From: Nitrosotalea devaniterrae
Lineage (GTDB): Archaea; Thermoproteota; Nitrososphaeria; Nitrososphaerales; Nitrosopumilaceae
Assembly (NCBI GenBank): GCA_900065925.1
Contig: LN890280.1
Location: 736,451-800,450 of the forward strand
Direction of reading: 5' to 3'
Length of the DNA stretch: 64,000 bases
The notes beneath the pieces were generated by a model, which was given only the letters and a program-made list of their open reading frames with translations, ran no database searches and was not told the DNA's origin. Of this stretch, positions 1 to 9,300 are shown in pieces. The position numbers and the translations under genes are program-made. Position 1 is the first letter of the stretch; every line of letters begins with the position of its first letter.

Positions 1-855
1 AAAATTGATAGTTTTGCACCAAGGTTGTCATTTTTCTTTTGTTGCACTAGTGAATTTTTAGAAGAGATTGCAAAGTTCCGTGCTGCAAGAAGAATTTACG
101 CCAAGATACTAAAGGATAGATTCCATGCAAAAGACAAACGATCTATACAACTAAAATTCCATGTACAGACAAGTGGCGAGTCCCTTACTGCACAACAGCC
201 TGACAATAATATCGTACGTGTTGCGGTGCAATCTATGGCTGCAGTTCTTGGAGGATGCCAGTCACTTCATACCAATTCAAAAGACGAAGCACTTGCATTA
301 CCAACAGAGGCAGCAGTAAAAATTGCCTTGAGAACCCAGCAGATTGTAGGCCATGAGAGCGGAATAACAAAGACAGTTGATCCTCTTGCAGGTTCATACT
401 ATGTGGAAAATCTAACTGATCAAATAGAAGCAGAGGCAAACAAGTATCTTAAAAAGATAGACAGGATGGGAGGCTCACTTGTTGGAATAGAGCGAGGATT
501 TTTCCAGTCTGAAATTAGGCAAAATGCATATCGATTAAAGAAGGAAATCGATGGGGGAAACCGAGTCATAGTTGGTGTCAATAAATTCACTGATACTACA
601 AAGGAAAAACCAGACATAATGAAAATCGATGACAGTATCCAGACACAACAGATGGCACATCTAAAAGAGCTCCGTAGTACACGTGATAATACAAAGACAA
701 GTCATGCACTAGAAAAAATGAAGAGTGCTGCAGAAAAGAATGAAAACCTAATGCCGTTTATCCTGGATGCTGTAAACAACTATGCTACACTGGGAGAGAT
801 TAGCAATACATTCCGTGAAGTCTTTGGAATTTACCAACCAAAGGAGACATTCTAG
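1..855 (+). CDS. mcmA: methylmalonyl-CoA mutase large (catalytic) subunit, C-terminal part
   Basis: The frame is open from the first base, so the gene begins upstream of the window; 284 residues are visible. They hold family hallmarks: the FAPRLSFFF stretch, TSGESLTAQQPDNN, an EALALPTEAAVKIA segment and DPLAGSYYVE. The protein ends without a cobalamin-binding domain, as expected when B12 binding sits on a separate small subunit. Known role: isomerises (R)-methylmalonyl-CoA to succinyl-CoA; in thaumarchaea this is a step of the 3-hydroxypropionate/4-hydroxybutyrate cycle. The epimerase gene follows after 1 bp, so the two are surely co-transcribed. An internal TTG at 25 is not the real start because homology continues to base 1. 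Confidence 0.95.
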   Translation, partial: KIDSFAPRLSFFFCCTSEFLEEIAKFRAARRIYAKILKDRFHAKDKRSIQLKFHVQTSGESLTAQQPDNNIVRVAVQSMAAVLGGCQSLHTNSKDEALALPTEAAVKIALRTQQIVGHESGITKTVDPLAGSYYVENLTDQIEAEANKYLKKIDRMGGSLVGIERGFFQSEIRQNAYRLKKEIDGGNRVIVGVNKFTDTTKEKPDIMKIDDSIQTQQMAHLKELRSTRDNTKTSHALEKMKSAAEKNENLMPFILDAVNNYATLGEISNTFREVFGIYQPKETF

Positions 856-856
856 G

Positions 857-1255
857 ATGAGACTAGACCACGTTGCAATTGCAGTAAACAATCTAGATGA
901 TGCAGTAAAACAGTACAAAGAAGCCCTGGGGGTTGACGAAGTAGAAATTGAAAATGTAGAATCAGAAGGAGTCAGAGTTGCAATATTGCATCTAAATAAT
1001 TCTAGAATTGAACTAATGGAGGCCACAAAAGAGACTAGCCCAATTAAAAAATTCTTGGCAACAAAAGGTGAAGGGCTACATCATATCGCACTTGAAACAG
1101 AGGGAATTGAAAAAGAAGTAGATAGGATGAAAGTGTGTGGGATACAATTTCTCGGAGAAATTAGACCTGGTTCACGTGGAACAAAAATAATATTCATGCA
1201 TCCAAAATCATTGCATGGTGTGCTTGCAGAGCTATGCTCTCATCCAAAATCCTAG
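857..1255 (+). CDS. mce: methylmalonyl-CoA epimerase
   Basis: 132-residue VOC-fold protein beginning MRLDHVAIAV. Putative metal ligands are visible: His in LDHVAI, His in GLHHIALE and Glu in GVLAEL near the C terminus. It interconverts (S)- and (R)-methylmalonyl-CoA, feeding the mutase encoded immediately upstream. The ATG at 857 is chosen over a longer upstream frame because the family starts exactly here and a purine-rich AAGGAG lies 10 bp upstream, inside the end of the mutase gene. Its TAG stop overlaps the stop codon of the opposing regulator gene in one CTAG palindrome. Confidence 0.95.
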   Translation: MRLDHVAIAVNNLDDAVKQYKEALGVDEVEIENVESEGVRVAILHLNNSRIELMEATKETSPIKKFLATKGEGLHHIALETEGIEKEVDRMKVCGIQFLGEIRPGSRGTKIIFMHPKSLHGVLAELCSHPKS

Positions 1256-1815
1256 TCTACAAGCTTTAGTGTATCTGATGCAGTAATTATTCCAACAATC
1301 TTACTTTGCTTTGATACCAGGACACACTTTGAATATCGTATCAAAGATACTAGCGTCTTGACTGGAGTGTTATAGTCTACAATTGGGGGCCTTGCATCCA
1401 TGATTTCGGATATCTTGATTCGTTTTCGCTCAGTCTCATCGCTGTCCAAGATATGTTTTACAATGCCGTCCTCTGTTATGACACCTACAACTTCGGTGCC
1501 ATCAAAGATTGGCATCTGGCTGATTGACAACTCTTGCATCTTTTTTATTGCATCCTGTAGTGAATCATGGGCCTTGAGCTTGGCAATTTCTTTACTGCAA
1601 ATGTCTCCTGCTTTTGTAGATGATTGGCTATCAAGTGACCATAACACCTCGAATATTTTTCTTGCAGTGCCGTAGCTTGGCTGACATCTTCCAGACTCTA
1701 TCTGGTTTATCATCGAAGTGCTTACTCCTGTAAGTGACGCAAGTTTTTGCTGGGTAAGGCCTATCTTGATGCGAGCTTGTTTTATTGATTCTAGTCTTGG
1801 AAGCATGATGTGCAA
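1252..1815 (-). CDS. XRE-type HTH regulator with two CBS domains
   Basis: 187 residues. Residues 7-60 form a Cro/C1-type helix-turn-helix (LTQQKLASLTGVSTSMINQI, then GRCQPSYGTARKI). Residues about 70-187 form a CBS pair with VVGVITEDGI and KIVGIITASDT. CBS pairs usually bind adenosyl ligands (AMP, ATP, SAM), so the protein probably couples DNA binding to energy or methyl-donor status; its target is unknown. It converges on the epimerase gene, with stop codons overlapping by 4 bp. A start three codons downstream (MLPRLES) is equally possible. Confidence 0.85.
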   Translation of the reverse strand: MHIMLPRLESIKQARIKIGLTQQKLASLTGVSTSMINQIESGRCQPSYGTARKIFEVLWSLDSQSSTKAGDICSKEIAKLKAHDSLQDAIKKMQELSISQMPIFDGTEVVGVITEDGIVKHILDSDETERKRIKISEIMDARPPIVDYNTPVKTLVSLIRYSKCVLVSKQSKIVGIITASDTLKLVD

Positions 1816-1883
1816 TAAAGGTCTGATTCAATATTTCAAGCCTTGCTATGTTTTCTGATGATATTTTGAAAAAATTAAGGGGG

Positions 1884-2285
1884 CTACTTCAAGCCCGCTT
1901 TTCGAGCAAATTTTGCTATCACAAAGATAACAAGGGCAATTATTAGAAAATCAATCACAACGCCTACAAAGTCTCCTATTCCAAAACTCATTCCGTTTCC
2001 TACTGGTATTGTAAAAACTGCCTTTCGCCAGTCTCCGCCCTCTATGAATGCACTAGGAATTGGCATGATGAGATCTTGTACAAGAGCTGTTACAACTCTA
2101 CCAATGACGGTTCCCATTATGAAACCAATGGCAAGACCCAAGACTCCTGCTTTTCCAATGAATTCTTTGAATTCTGCAATGATGCCTTTTGGTGCGGGTT
2201 CTGGGGGTGTAACTTTTGGTGTAACTGCCTCTCTGATTTTCTTTAGCTCTTCAAGTATGTCGTTTTCTACAGTCATGTAATTCAA
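1884..2285 (-). CDS. mscL: large-conductance mechanosensitive channel
   Basis: 133 residues, near the usual MscL length. The signature AEFKEFIGKAGVLGLAIGFI followed by MGTVIGRVVTALVQDLIMP (residues about 40-80) is the first transmembrane helix and gating region. A second transmembrane helix follows (FGIGDFVGVVIDFLIIALVIF), then a short basic C terminus. The family forms a pentameric pore that releases solutes on hypo-osmotic shock. The N-terminal 35 residues are proline-rich and charged, longer than in bacterial MscL. A start at the fourth codon (MTVENDI) is possible. It stands alone. Confidence 0.93.
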   Translation of the reverse strand: MNYMTVENDILEELKKIREAVTPKVTPPEPAPKGIIAEFKEFIGKAGVLGLAIGFIMGTVIGRVVTALVQDLIMPIPSAFIEGGDWRKAVFTIPVGNGMSFGIGDFVGVVIDFLIIALVIFVIAKFARKAGLK

Positions 2286-2336
2286 ACCACTCTGTGGGTT
2301 ATATCATCTGTGCAAAAACAATAATTTCAAGGCAAA

Positions 2337-3038
2337 TTATTTTCTGACAAAAGCCAGTGCAAATTCCTCTATTGCCCTTTCCCAGTTTTTTGCTTTTACA
2401 ATGCCGCTTGCAACAAGTATTCCTTTTGCCCCTAGTTCAAGTGCTTTTGATACGTCTGTACCTGAAACAATTCCTGCACCGCATAATAGTTGGGTAGAGT
2501 TGTTTGCCTTTTTTACAGCCTTGACTGACTCTGTTATGATTTCTGGTTTTTCTTTTGATACTGCCTTTCCACTACCAATTAGCTCCGGTGGCTCTATTGC
2601 AATATAATCAGGGTTGAGCTGTGCATACACCCATGCTTCACTAACATCTTGGACGCAGACAACTGATATCATTTGTAACTCTCTGAGTCTTTTTACCAAA
2701 TCTTCAATTTCATTTGATGGTATCCTGTGCTCGCTGTGGTTTATGAGAGCACCTGCAACTCGCGATTTTTTTACAATCTCTGGAATGACGTAACCCGTTG
2801 TACTACCTACTTTGGAATTGTCAAGATGTTGTGCATATACATCTGAGGAAGACCTTGCCACTTCTGCGAGTAAATGTTGGGGAGGGCAGACTACTATTTT
2901 CAGTTTGTGTTTTTTTGCAATCTTTGCAGCACTTTTTGCCAAACGTGCTGACTTGGTACCGGAAATTTCATCATAGTTTTTAAAATTAATGATAAACAAA
3001 TTGCTATTCAAAAAATCTTGCACTTGCCCATATATCAA
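2337..3038 (-). CDS. tpiA: triosephosphate isomerase (archaeal type)
   Basis: 233 residues of TIM barrel. The catalytic His lies in INHSEHR, the catalytic Glu in IAIEPPELIGSG, the phosphate-binding loop in LCGAGIVSGTD and the C-terminal LVASGIVKAKN. The Lys of FKNY near the N terminus is the substrate-binding lysine. It interconverts DHAP and glyceraldehyde-3-phosphate in gluconeogenesis. The size fits the shorter archaeal form. The listed start is TTG; another in-frame TTG at 2999 would give a start at FIINFKNY, closer to the family's usual N terminus. Confidence 0.93.
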   Translation of the reverse strand: MIYGQVQDFLNSNLFIINFKNYDEISGTKSARLAKSAAKIAKKHKLKIVVCPPQHLLAEVARSSSDVYAQHLDNSKVGSTTGYVIPEIVKKSRVAGALINHSEHRIPSNEIEDLVKRLRELQMISVVCVQDVSEAWVYAQLNPDYIAIEPPELIGSGKAVSKEKPEIITESVKAVKKANNSTQLLCGAGIVSGTDVSKALELGAKGILVASGIVKAKNWERAIEEFALAFVRK

Positions 3039-3082
3039 GAGATCTTAGAAAATTCTTATACTGATTGTAAATTCCATAATTT

Positions 3083-3379
3083 GTGGTCCTCTCTGAAAAC
3101 ACCCTTGGTCTGCTAAATCAAATTGTATCAATTGATTGCAAGGGAGCACTTGACAGCACACAGGATGAACTCATCCGAGATACATTTCAAAAAATTCTAT
3201 CTACTGGAAATGTCTACAAAATAGATGATATTGAAAAGTGGCTGGAATCTACTGTGGCAAACCCTGTTGTCTCTGAGAGAATTCTAAATGTGGCACACTA
3301 TCAAAAGGCAAAATACGATGCTAAAAATCCATTAAAAATGGCTCATGATGATAGTTGTGGTTGCGGCGGAGATTGTTAA
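3083..3379 (+). CDS. conserved-looking small protein with C-terminal CGCGGDC tail
   Basis: 98 residues with a GTG start. The body is helical and acidic (LSENTLGLLNQIVSID, then DDIEKWLESTV) and the C terminus is a glycine-cysteine tail, CGCGGDC, preceded by His and Asp residues, suggesting metal or redox binding. I do not recognise the family. It is divergent from tpiA and convergent with rpl40e, whose stop codon begins one base after this gene ends. Function unknown; the tail resembles a metal-delivery or FeS-related motif only by inference. Confidence 0.7.
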   Translation: MVLSENTLGLLNQIVSIDCKGALDSTQDELIRDTFQKILSTGNVYKIDDIEKWLESTVANPVVSERILNVAHYQKAKYDAKNPLKMAHDDSCGCGGDC

Positions 3380-3547
3380 TTACTTTTTAATTCCAAGTGT
3401 TCTGTTCTTTAGTCTGAGGTAAACGTTGTGGCATTTACGACATCTTGATGCGCTGATTGGGTTTTTTGCACCACATGAAAAACAGACTTTAAAGTGAAGT
3501 CTAGCCTTTTGTGCTATTGATTTTTTCAGTGGATCTGTGATTGGCAT
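3380..3547 (-). CDS. rpl40e: ribosomal protein L40e
   Basis: A 55-residue basic protein read on the minus strand: it begins MPITDPLKKSIAQKARL, then carries a zinc ribbon CFSCGAKNP and CRKCHNVYLR, ending LGIKK. This four-cysteine layout and the MPITDP start are typical of archaeal L40e, a zinc-binding large-subunit ribosomal protein. The gene lies 22 bp upstream-to-downstream from the end of sucD on the same strand side, in the gap between sucD and the CGCGGDC protein gene. Confidence 0.92.
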   Translation of the reverse strand: MPITDPLKKSIAQKARLHFKVCFSCGAKNPISASRCRKCHNVYLRLKNRTLGIKK

Positions 3548-3569
3548 TTTCTATTTCTCCAATTTCCTG

Positions 3570-4490
3570 CTATTTGATTCTACCTTTTTCAAACTTTCCT
3601 GCCAAGAGCATGGGGACTTCGGCTGGTCTTTTGGCAACTGGTACGTTTGCTTTGGCATACATGGACACCTTTGATTCTGCAGATCCATAATTTCCATATA
3701 CTATTGCTCCTGCATGACCCATTCTCTTTTCTTTTGGAGCTGCTCTGCCTGCAATGTATGCAACAACTGGCTTGTCAAATTTAGTGTCAATGATATGTTG
3801 TGCAAGCATCTCTTCGGCATCTCCTCCAATTTCGCCTACTACTACAATGCCGTCAATGTTTGCACCGTTTCTTATTGTGTCAAATGCTTGGATTAGTGGT
3901 GCACCGTTGATTGGATCTCCTCCGATTCCAAAGCATATGCTCTGGCCAAAGTTTGCAACTGATAGGTTGTGTGATACCTCGTACATCAAAGTTCCACTTC
4001 GTGATATTACTGCAATTCTTCCTTCCTTGAATGGTGATGCTGGCATGATTCCAATCTTGATTATTCCTGGAATTATGATTCCTGGGGTGTTTGGACCTAC
4101 AACGATTGCATCTTTTTTCTTTGCCAAATCAACTATTGTCAAGGCGTCTTTTACTGGAACATGTTCTGGTATTGCAATTAGTAATTTAATTCCAGATTCC
4201 AGAGCTTCAACTGCTGCTGACAAGAAGAATTTTGCTGGAACAAATATTATTGAAATCTTGGCACCTGTTGCACTTACTGCTTCATTCATTGTCTCATAGA
4301 TTGGAACTCCTGCGTGCTTTTGTCCTCCCTTTCCAGGTGTTACACCTGCTACAACGTTTGTACCATATGCCAACATTTGTTGTGTATGGAATGCACCAAA
4401 CTTGCCCGTGATTCCCTGGACTATGACAGGCTTCTTTTTGTAATCCTTATCGCCTTCTTTGCCAATTAATAATTCGAAAAGATCAACCAT
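3570..4490 (-). CDS. sucD: succinyl-CoA ligase (ADP-forming), alpha subunit
   Basis: 306 residues. The CoA-binding Rossmann part is N-terminal (VIVQGITGKFGAFHTQQML), and the catalytic phosphohistidine is in RMGHAGAIV near residue 260. Other marks are VGPNTPGIIIPG and FGIGGDP. The beta subunit gene lies directly upstream with an 8-bp overlap, so both subunits are translationally coupled. The enzyme links succinyl-CoA and succinate with ATP formation in the TCA cycle; in this lineage succinyl-CoA is also an intermediate of the carbon fixation cycle served by the mutase at the start of the window. Confidence 0.94.
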   Translation of the reverse strand: MVDLFELLIGKEGDKDYKKKPVIVQGITGKFGAFHTQQMLAYGTNVVAGVTPGKGGQKHAGVPIYETMNEAVSATGAKISIIFVPAKFFLSAAVEALESGIKLLIAIPEHVPVKDALTIVDLAKKKDAIVVGPNTPGIIIPGIIKIGIMPASPFKEGRIAVISRSGTLMYEVSHNLSVANFGQSICFGIGGDPINGAPLIQAFDTIRNGANIDGIVVVGEIGGDAEEMLAQHIIDTKFDKPVVAYIAGRAAPKEKRMGHAGAIVYGNYGSAESKVSMYAKANVPVAKRPAEVPMLLAGKFEKGRIK

Positions 4491-5595
4491 TTTTATTCAT
4501 CTCAATTACTGCTGCATTTATTGCTTCTTCAATGGTGTCAAACATCTTTGTCCTTGAACCCTTGAGCATCTCTTTTGACTTATCAGCTTCTGCACCTGAC
4601 ATTCTTGCAAATACTGGAAGATCAATTATTTTATCATCATATGCTTTGATAAATGCTGTTGCAACTGTTGTGGTCTTGACAATTCCACCGTAAAGATTTA
4701 CCAATATTCCTCTTACTTTTTTCATCTTGCTAATCAAGGTGAGTGCTTCATACACTGTCTCAGTCGTTGCACCGCCGCCTACGTCCAAAAAGCATGCTGG
4801 CTTGCCTCCATTGTCTGATAACATGTCAAGAGTTGACATGACAAGGCCTGCACCGTTTCCTACTACTGCAATGTTTCCATCAAGTTCGACAAGTGAAAAT
4901 CCACTCTTTTCTGCTCGCTCTTCAAGCTCTGATACTTCTTGGAATTTACGCAATTCATCATGTCTAAACATTGCATTGTCATCTATGATGACTTTACCGT
5001 CTAGTGCCACAACTGAATCATCACCTAAAACTGCAAGTGGATTAATCTCTGCAAGCTCTGCTTCTTTTTCTATTGTAATCTTTGCTAACTTTTGTAAAAT
5101 GTCAATAAACTGGGTTAATGGTTTGTCTTTTAGTCCCATCTGTTTTCCTACTTCTTCTGCTGTTTTTGCATCAACGTTGCCCAGTCCTACCTCATGTATG
5201 ATTTGATTCTTGACTGATTCAATCTCAACACCGCCCTCTCCTGATGCAATAATGGTGTAGCATCTTTTGCCCCTGTTCAAAAACAATGAAAGATAAAGTT
5301 CCTTTTTGATGTCTGCCATTTTTTCAAGTAAGATTGCTTTTGTCTTTTCTCCCTTGACAACTTTTTGCATAATATCTGGATATTTTAGCTCAAACTCGTC
5401 TGCGTTTTGGCATTTCTGGATTGCACCTGCCTTTCCTCTTCCTCCAACTGCCATCTGTGCCTTTATGACAAAAGGAAATCCTAGAACTGCTGCATCCTTT
5501 CTACCTTGTTCGATATCTACTGATGTCAATCCCTTTGGAATTGGAATTCCGTAATCTGCAAACAATGACTTTGCTTGATACTCTAGTAGACGCAT
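4483..5595 (-). CDS. sucC: succinyl-CoA ligase (ADP-forming), beta subunit
   Basis: 370 residues with an ATP-grasp fold. MRLLEYQAKSLFADYGIPIP is the typical N terminus, VIKAQMAVGGRGKAGAI is the nucleotide-binding segment, AEINPLAVLGDD gives metal ligands, and FLDVGGGATTETVYEA with VRGILVNLYGGIVKT is the CoA-ligase half. It binds ADP/ATP and succinate and pairs with the downstream sucD product. The ATG at 5595 lies 27 bp from a TATA-like element, so the mRNA is probably leaderless. Confidence 0.95.
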   Translation of the reverse strand: MRLLEYQAKSLFADYGIPIPKGLTSVDIEQGRKDAAVLGFPFVIKAQMAVGGRGKAGAIQKCQNADEFELKYPDIMQKVVKGEKTKAILLEKMADIKKELYLSLFLNRGKRCYTIIASGEGGVEIESVKNQIIHEVGLGNVDAKTAEEVGKQMGLKDKPLTQFIDILQKLAKITIEKEAELAEINPLAVLGDDSVVALDGKVIIDDNAMFRHDELRKFQEVSELEERAEKSGFSLVELDGNIAVVGNGAGLVMSTLDMLSDNGGKPACFLDVGGGATTETVYEALTLISKMKKVRGILVNLYGGIVKTTTVATAFIKAYDDKIIDLPVFARMSGAEADKSKEMLKGSRTKMFDTIEEAINAAVIEMNKNG

Positions 5596-5617
5596 TGTGA
5601 TTTTTCATTTTTATGGT

Positions 5618-5626
5618 CTTTATAAT
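5618..5626 (-). promoter_or_regulatory. TATA box of sucCD
   Basis: On the minus strand the bases read ATTATAAAG, centred 27 bp before the sucC ATG. This is the spacing of an archaeal TATA box to a start of transcription at the ATG itself, so sucCD mRNA is predicted leaderless. Confidence 0.6.
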
Positions 5627-5823
5627 CTGTTTGATGTCTTGTCATCCTATAATACGTGGATCAAAAATGTTGTTTGGATCTAACTGCAATCTGGTGTTAT
5701 CTGTGCATGGTATTTTGATCACAAGTCTTGAAATGATATCTTGGATAATGTACTCAGATTACCGCATGTGGATTTTTGCATAATACAATTATACCAGTAT
5801 GCCGATTTCAACTAAGGTTTCAT

Positions 5824-5832
5824 AATTATATT
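5824..5832 (+). promoter_or_regulatory. TATA-like element before the candidate ncRNA
   Basis: AATTATATT centred at 5828, about 26 bp upstream of the first base of the structured region. The spacing fits archaeal TATA-to-start distance and is the main reason to place the RNA on the plus strand. The rest of the gap (5627-5823) shows nothing else I can support. Confidence 0.4.
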
Positions 5833-5850
5833 ATGATACGAAAAGTGTTT

Positions 5851-5936
5851 TGGGGTCGGTACCGAGTGTCAAATGACACCCTCTTGCCTGGTCCGGCCAC
5901 CAAAACTATGAATATTTTTCATGGTGGTATTTTTAA
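5851..5936 (+). ncRNA. candidate structured non-coding RNA
   Basis: In the 385-bp gap between sucC and the next gene there is one strongly foldable stretch. GGTCGG (5854-5859) pairs with CCGGCC (5893-5898); inside it ACC/GGT, GAG (5864-5866)/CTC (5881-5883) and TGTC/GACA close an AAAT loop. A second arm pairs CCACC (5897-5901) with GGTGG (5923-5927) and ATGAA with TTCAT, so the two arms share two bases at 5897-5898 and may be alternative folds. An AT-rich TATA-like element (5824-5832) sits about 26 bp before the first stem, and ATTTTTAA follows the second. I do not recognise a known family. No convincing reading frame is present. Confidence 0.45.
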
Positions 5937-5980
5937 GCCTCATTATCATAAAACTTGAATTTTATGATATATCAGTTATT

Positions 5981-6310
5981 CTAACTGAATTGCTCTTCCA
6001 GGGTATCTACACACTGGAGAAAAAGATCCTTGCTTTTTCGCATGAGCCAGTTTGGAAACTCGTCTAGTGAAAAGACAAATTGTTGCTGGAAACTTGGCAC
6101 TACGCCCCCTCCTGATGTGATGACCTGTACTATGATGAATCCTTCAGTGATGGTACAAACGGTCTCTTGGTATGCCTCTTCCTCCTCTTCTAGTGTATTT
6201 CTGTACAATACAAGCGGGGTCTTGGTCTTTGTAACATGTGAAGATGCCTTTTTTAATAAAACCGCAAAGTGTGAAATGAGCCAGCCGTCTAGGGTTATCT
6301 GCTTTGGCAT
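5981..6310 (-). CDS. hypothetical protein, 109 residues
   Basis: A complete frame starting MPKQITLDGW. It is acidic with a glutamate run (LEEEEEAYQE), a hydrophobic beta segment (GFIIVQVIT), a glycine turn and an aromatic C-terminal half (FVFSLDEFPNWLMRKSKDLF). No signal peptide, membrane helix or known motif is visible. It lies 45 bp downstream of the ileS stop on the same strand and could be expressed with ileS or from its own promoter. Function unknown. Confidence 0.6.
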   Translation of the reverse strand: MPKQITLDGWLISHFAVLLKKASSHVTKTKTPLVLYRNTLEEEEEAYQETVCTITEGFIIVQVITSGGGVVPSFQQQFVFSLDEFPNWLMRKSKDLFLQCVDTLEEQFS

Positions 6311-6355
6311 GGGATATTATGTATTTTTTTATTATTTAATGCAATGGATGAAGCG

Positions 6356-9300
6356 CTACTCAACTGAGATTCGAATCTTTTGACCATCCAGATCCTCATC
6401 TTTGTAGTTTTTGGCCTTGTCATCAAACTCTATTTTCTTTACTCTCACTAGATATGCAAGATCTGACTGTTTTTCTTTTGCCATCTCAAGGGACTCTTCA
6501 TCAAGGCCCAAAATGTATGCGGCATCCAAGATATCAGTAGGGGTGTACCCTCTTTCTTTTCGTAATACCTGTAGTCTTCTTGCAATGTCTCTTATCAGTC
6601 CCCTTGCTAACATTTCATGGTTTCTTGTTGTGCTGATAAATACAACAAGTGAATCACGATTTGACATTGCAAAGTCTTCTTTTTCAGAATATCCTACTAT
6701 GAAATCTTCTTTTGATAATTCAATCTTGTTGTCTCCTAGATCAAATGTGTATGCTCCATTTTTCAAAAGGCTGTCTACAATTGCACTTGGGTCTGTCTGA
6801 GAAAACTTGTCTAACAGTCTTCCCATGTCTTGTTTTGCCTTGGGGCCTATTTTTTTTCTCTCAAGTTCTACTTTTGGAATTATTGGAAGTTCTTTTTGCA
6901 ACAGACTTGATACTTGATCTAATCCTTCTGATTTTGCTAATTCTATGATGTTGTATTTTTCTACATTAAGTTGAGAAAGCAACAACTCTGAAAGTGATTC
7001 TATCTTTGCCTTTTGACCTGGCTCTACACAAATTATTGCCTTGTCAAGAGGCCATCTCCTCTTGAGTTTACCCTTCATTCTTGCTGCAGCAGATACTGAG
7101 ACTGTTTCTTTCATCAGGTCAAATGCCTCCTCGACTTTATCATTTGTAAGTGATGCCTGTGATACTGGAAAATCTTCAAGAAGTATGTTCTTTTTTGTGG
7201 CAAACATGGTGCCATACAGGTACTGGGTTGTAAATGGACAAATTGGATGGAGAAGTATGTCTAGGATTTGTAAAATCTCTGCAAGTGTTGCATATATTGC
7301 AAATCTTCGATCCTTTTGAGAATCATCTTCTGCCCATAACTCTTCACGAGTGATTGGGATGTATACTTGACTCACTGAATTTATCAGATAGTCGTCTATT
7401 GCTCTTGCTGCTTCATGGAATCTACACTTGTCTTGTGATTCTATAACTGAAGAAATTAATTTCTGAAGTTTTGACAAGACCCAGATTTCTGCTTCCTTTA
7501 GTAGGTTCTTGTCTTTTGCCCATTGTATGTTATGTGTTTTATCATACTTGTCATATTCACTATTTTGCTTAAAGTACAGGTGAAGGTGATACAGGGTACT
7601 TAGTATCTGGTATGGTCTTGATACTAGTTCATCTGTGCTAAAATTAATCGGCTCAATTGGACTTGATTTCCACATAAAGTATAGTCTGATCAAATCAACA
7701 GAATATTTTCCAAGCAATTCACTTGCATCCATTACATTTCCTTTGCTTTTACTCATCTTGTTTCCATTTTTGTCAAGCACATGGCCCTGGAACAAAAATG
7801 ACTTGAATGGTGCAATTGGTGCATTGTTGAAAATCACATTTTCTATTAGTAATGTATATGCCCACCCTCTTGTCTGATCTATTCCCTCTGTTAGAAAGAG
7901 TGCTGGAATGAGTTCCTTGTATTCTGAATCAGAAAGTGAAGCATATGGTGCAGCTCCACTGTTATGCCATGTATCCAAAACAAATTGCTCTCTTTCCATT
8001 TTATTTCCACACTTTTCACACTTGATTGATACATTGTCTATCCATGGTCTGTGTAACTCAAAGTTTGGTCCATCTGGGAGGTCAGAAGCTGATTTTACTA
8101 TCTCATCTCTTGAGAAGAACCACTTGCTATGGCTACAGTTTTTGCATTTCCACATTGGTAGTGGGCAGCCCCAGATGCGTTCCCTTGAGATGCACCACGG
8201 ATGTTTGTCCTTGATTATTTCTAAAAATCTGTTTCGTGGGGGCTCAAAAAAGTACTCGACACTCTCTGCTGCCTTTACTGCCTTGTCCCCAAGTCTATCA
8301 AGAAAATAAAAAAATCCTCTTCTTGCAAGCCAGAGAAGCTTGTGCTGTGATCTCCAGCACAATGGATATTGGTGTTTTATCTTACCGATTTTAACTAGCG
8401 CACCTTTTTCTCTGAGCGAATTTATTATTTTTTCATCAGAATCTCTTACAAATAATCCTGCATATACTCCAGCTTCGTTTGTAAATTTTGCCTCATCATT
8501 TATTGGATTGAAAATAGGTATTGACCTTTTTGACGCAATTTCAAAATCTTCTTCTCCGTTTGCTGGAGACAAGTGTACCAAACCACTGCCTGTTTGAATG
8601 TCTACAAAACTTTCTGCAACTGCTGTATGAAACTTGGGGTTTTTTGAAAATTCTTCCAGTCCCGGAATTTCATTTAGCAACGGGTGGATGTATTTTTTTC
8701 CTTCAATCTCAGACCCTTTGACAGTCTTGGTAACCAAATAATCTTCAATCTTTGCATCCTTCATGAATTCTTCTAATCTTTTTTCTCCAACAAGCCATGT
8801 CTCATTTCCAACTTTTACGTGGACATAATTTTCATCTGGGTTTAGGCCTACCATTGTATCAGTAACTAGTGTAAATGGCATTGTTGTCCAAACAATCAGG
8901 TAAAGATCTTCATCTTGTAACTTGACTTTGTAGTAAAGAGATGGGTCAACTACGGTATCATATCCTTGGTTTACCTCTGCGTGACTCAACGATGTCTGGC
9001 AACTTGGACAGTATGCTACTACCTTGTATGATTCTGATAAAATTCCAATCTCTTGAGCCTTTTTCAAATACTGCCATTCGCGCTCGATGTATTCATCCTT
9101 GTAAGTCCAGTATGCTTTTTGTTGGTTAAATGACATGCCCAAAAGTTTGTCAAGCTCAACCCATTTTTCATTAAATCTGTAAACAATTTTTTTGCATTCG
9201 GCAACTATTTTTTCAATTCCTACTGACTCTATGACTTGGGACTTGCCCCCTGAGATTCCTAGTTCTTTTTCTGCTTGTAACTCAACAGGAAGTCCTTGGG

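Noticed and set aside
5854-5898. tRNA or H/ACA guide RNA
   Set aside because: No T-loop consensus or CCA-like end is visible, and no ACA box follows the stem at the expected place.
5776-5958. 60-residue plus-strand frame in the sucC upstream gap
   Set aside because: Low-complexity, no recognisable protein features, and it runs through the strong hairpins, which point to RNA instead.
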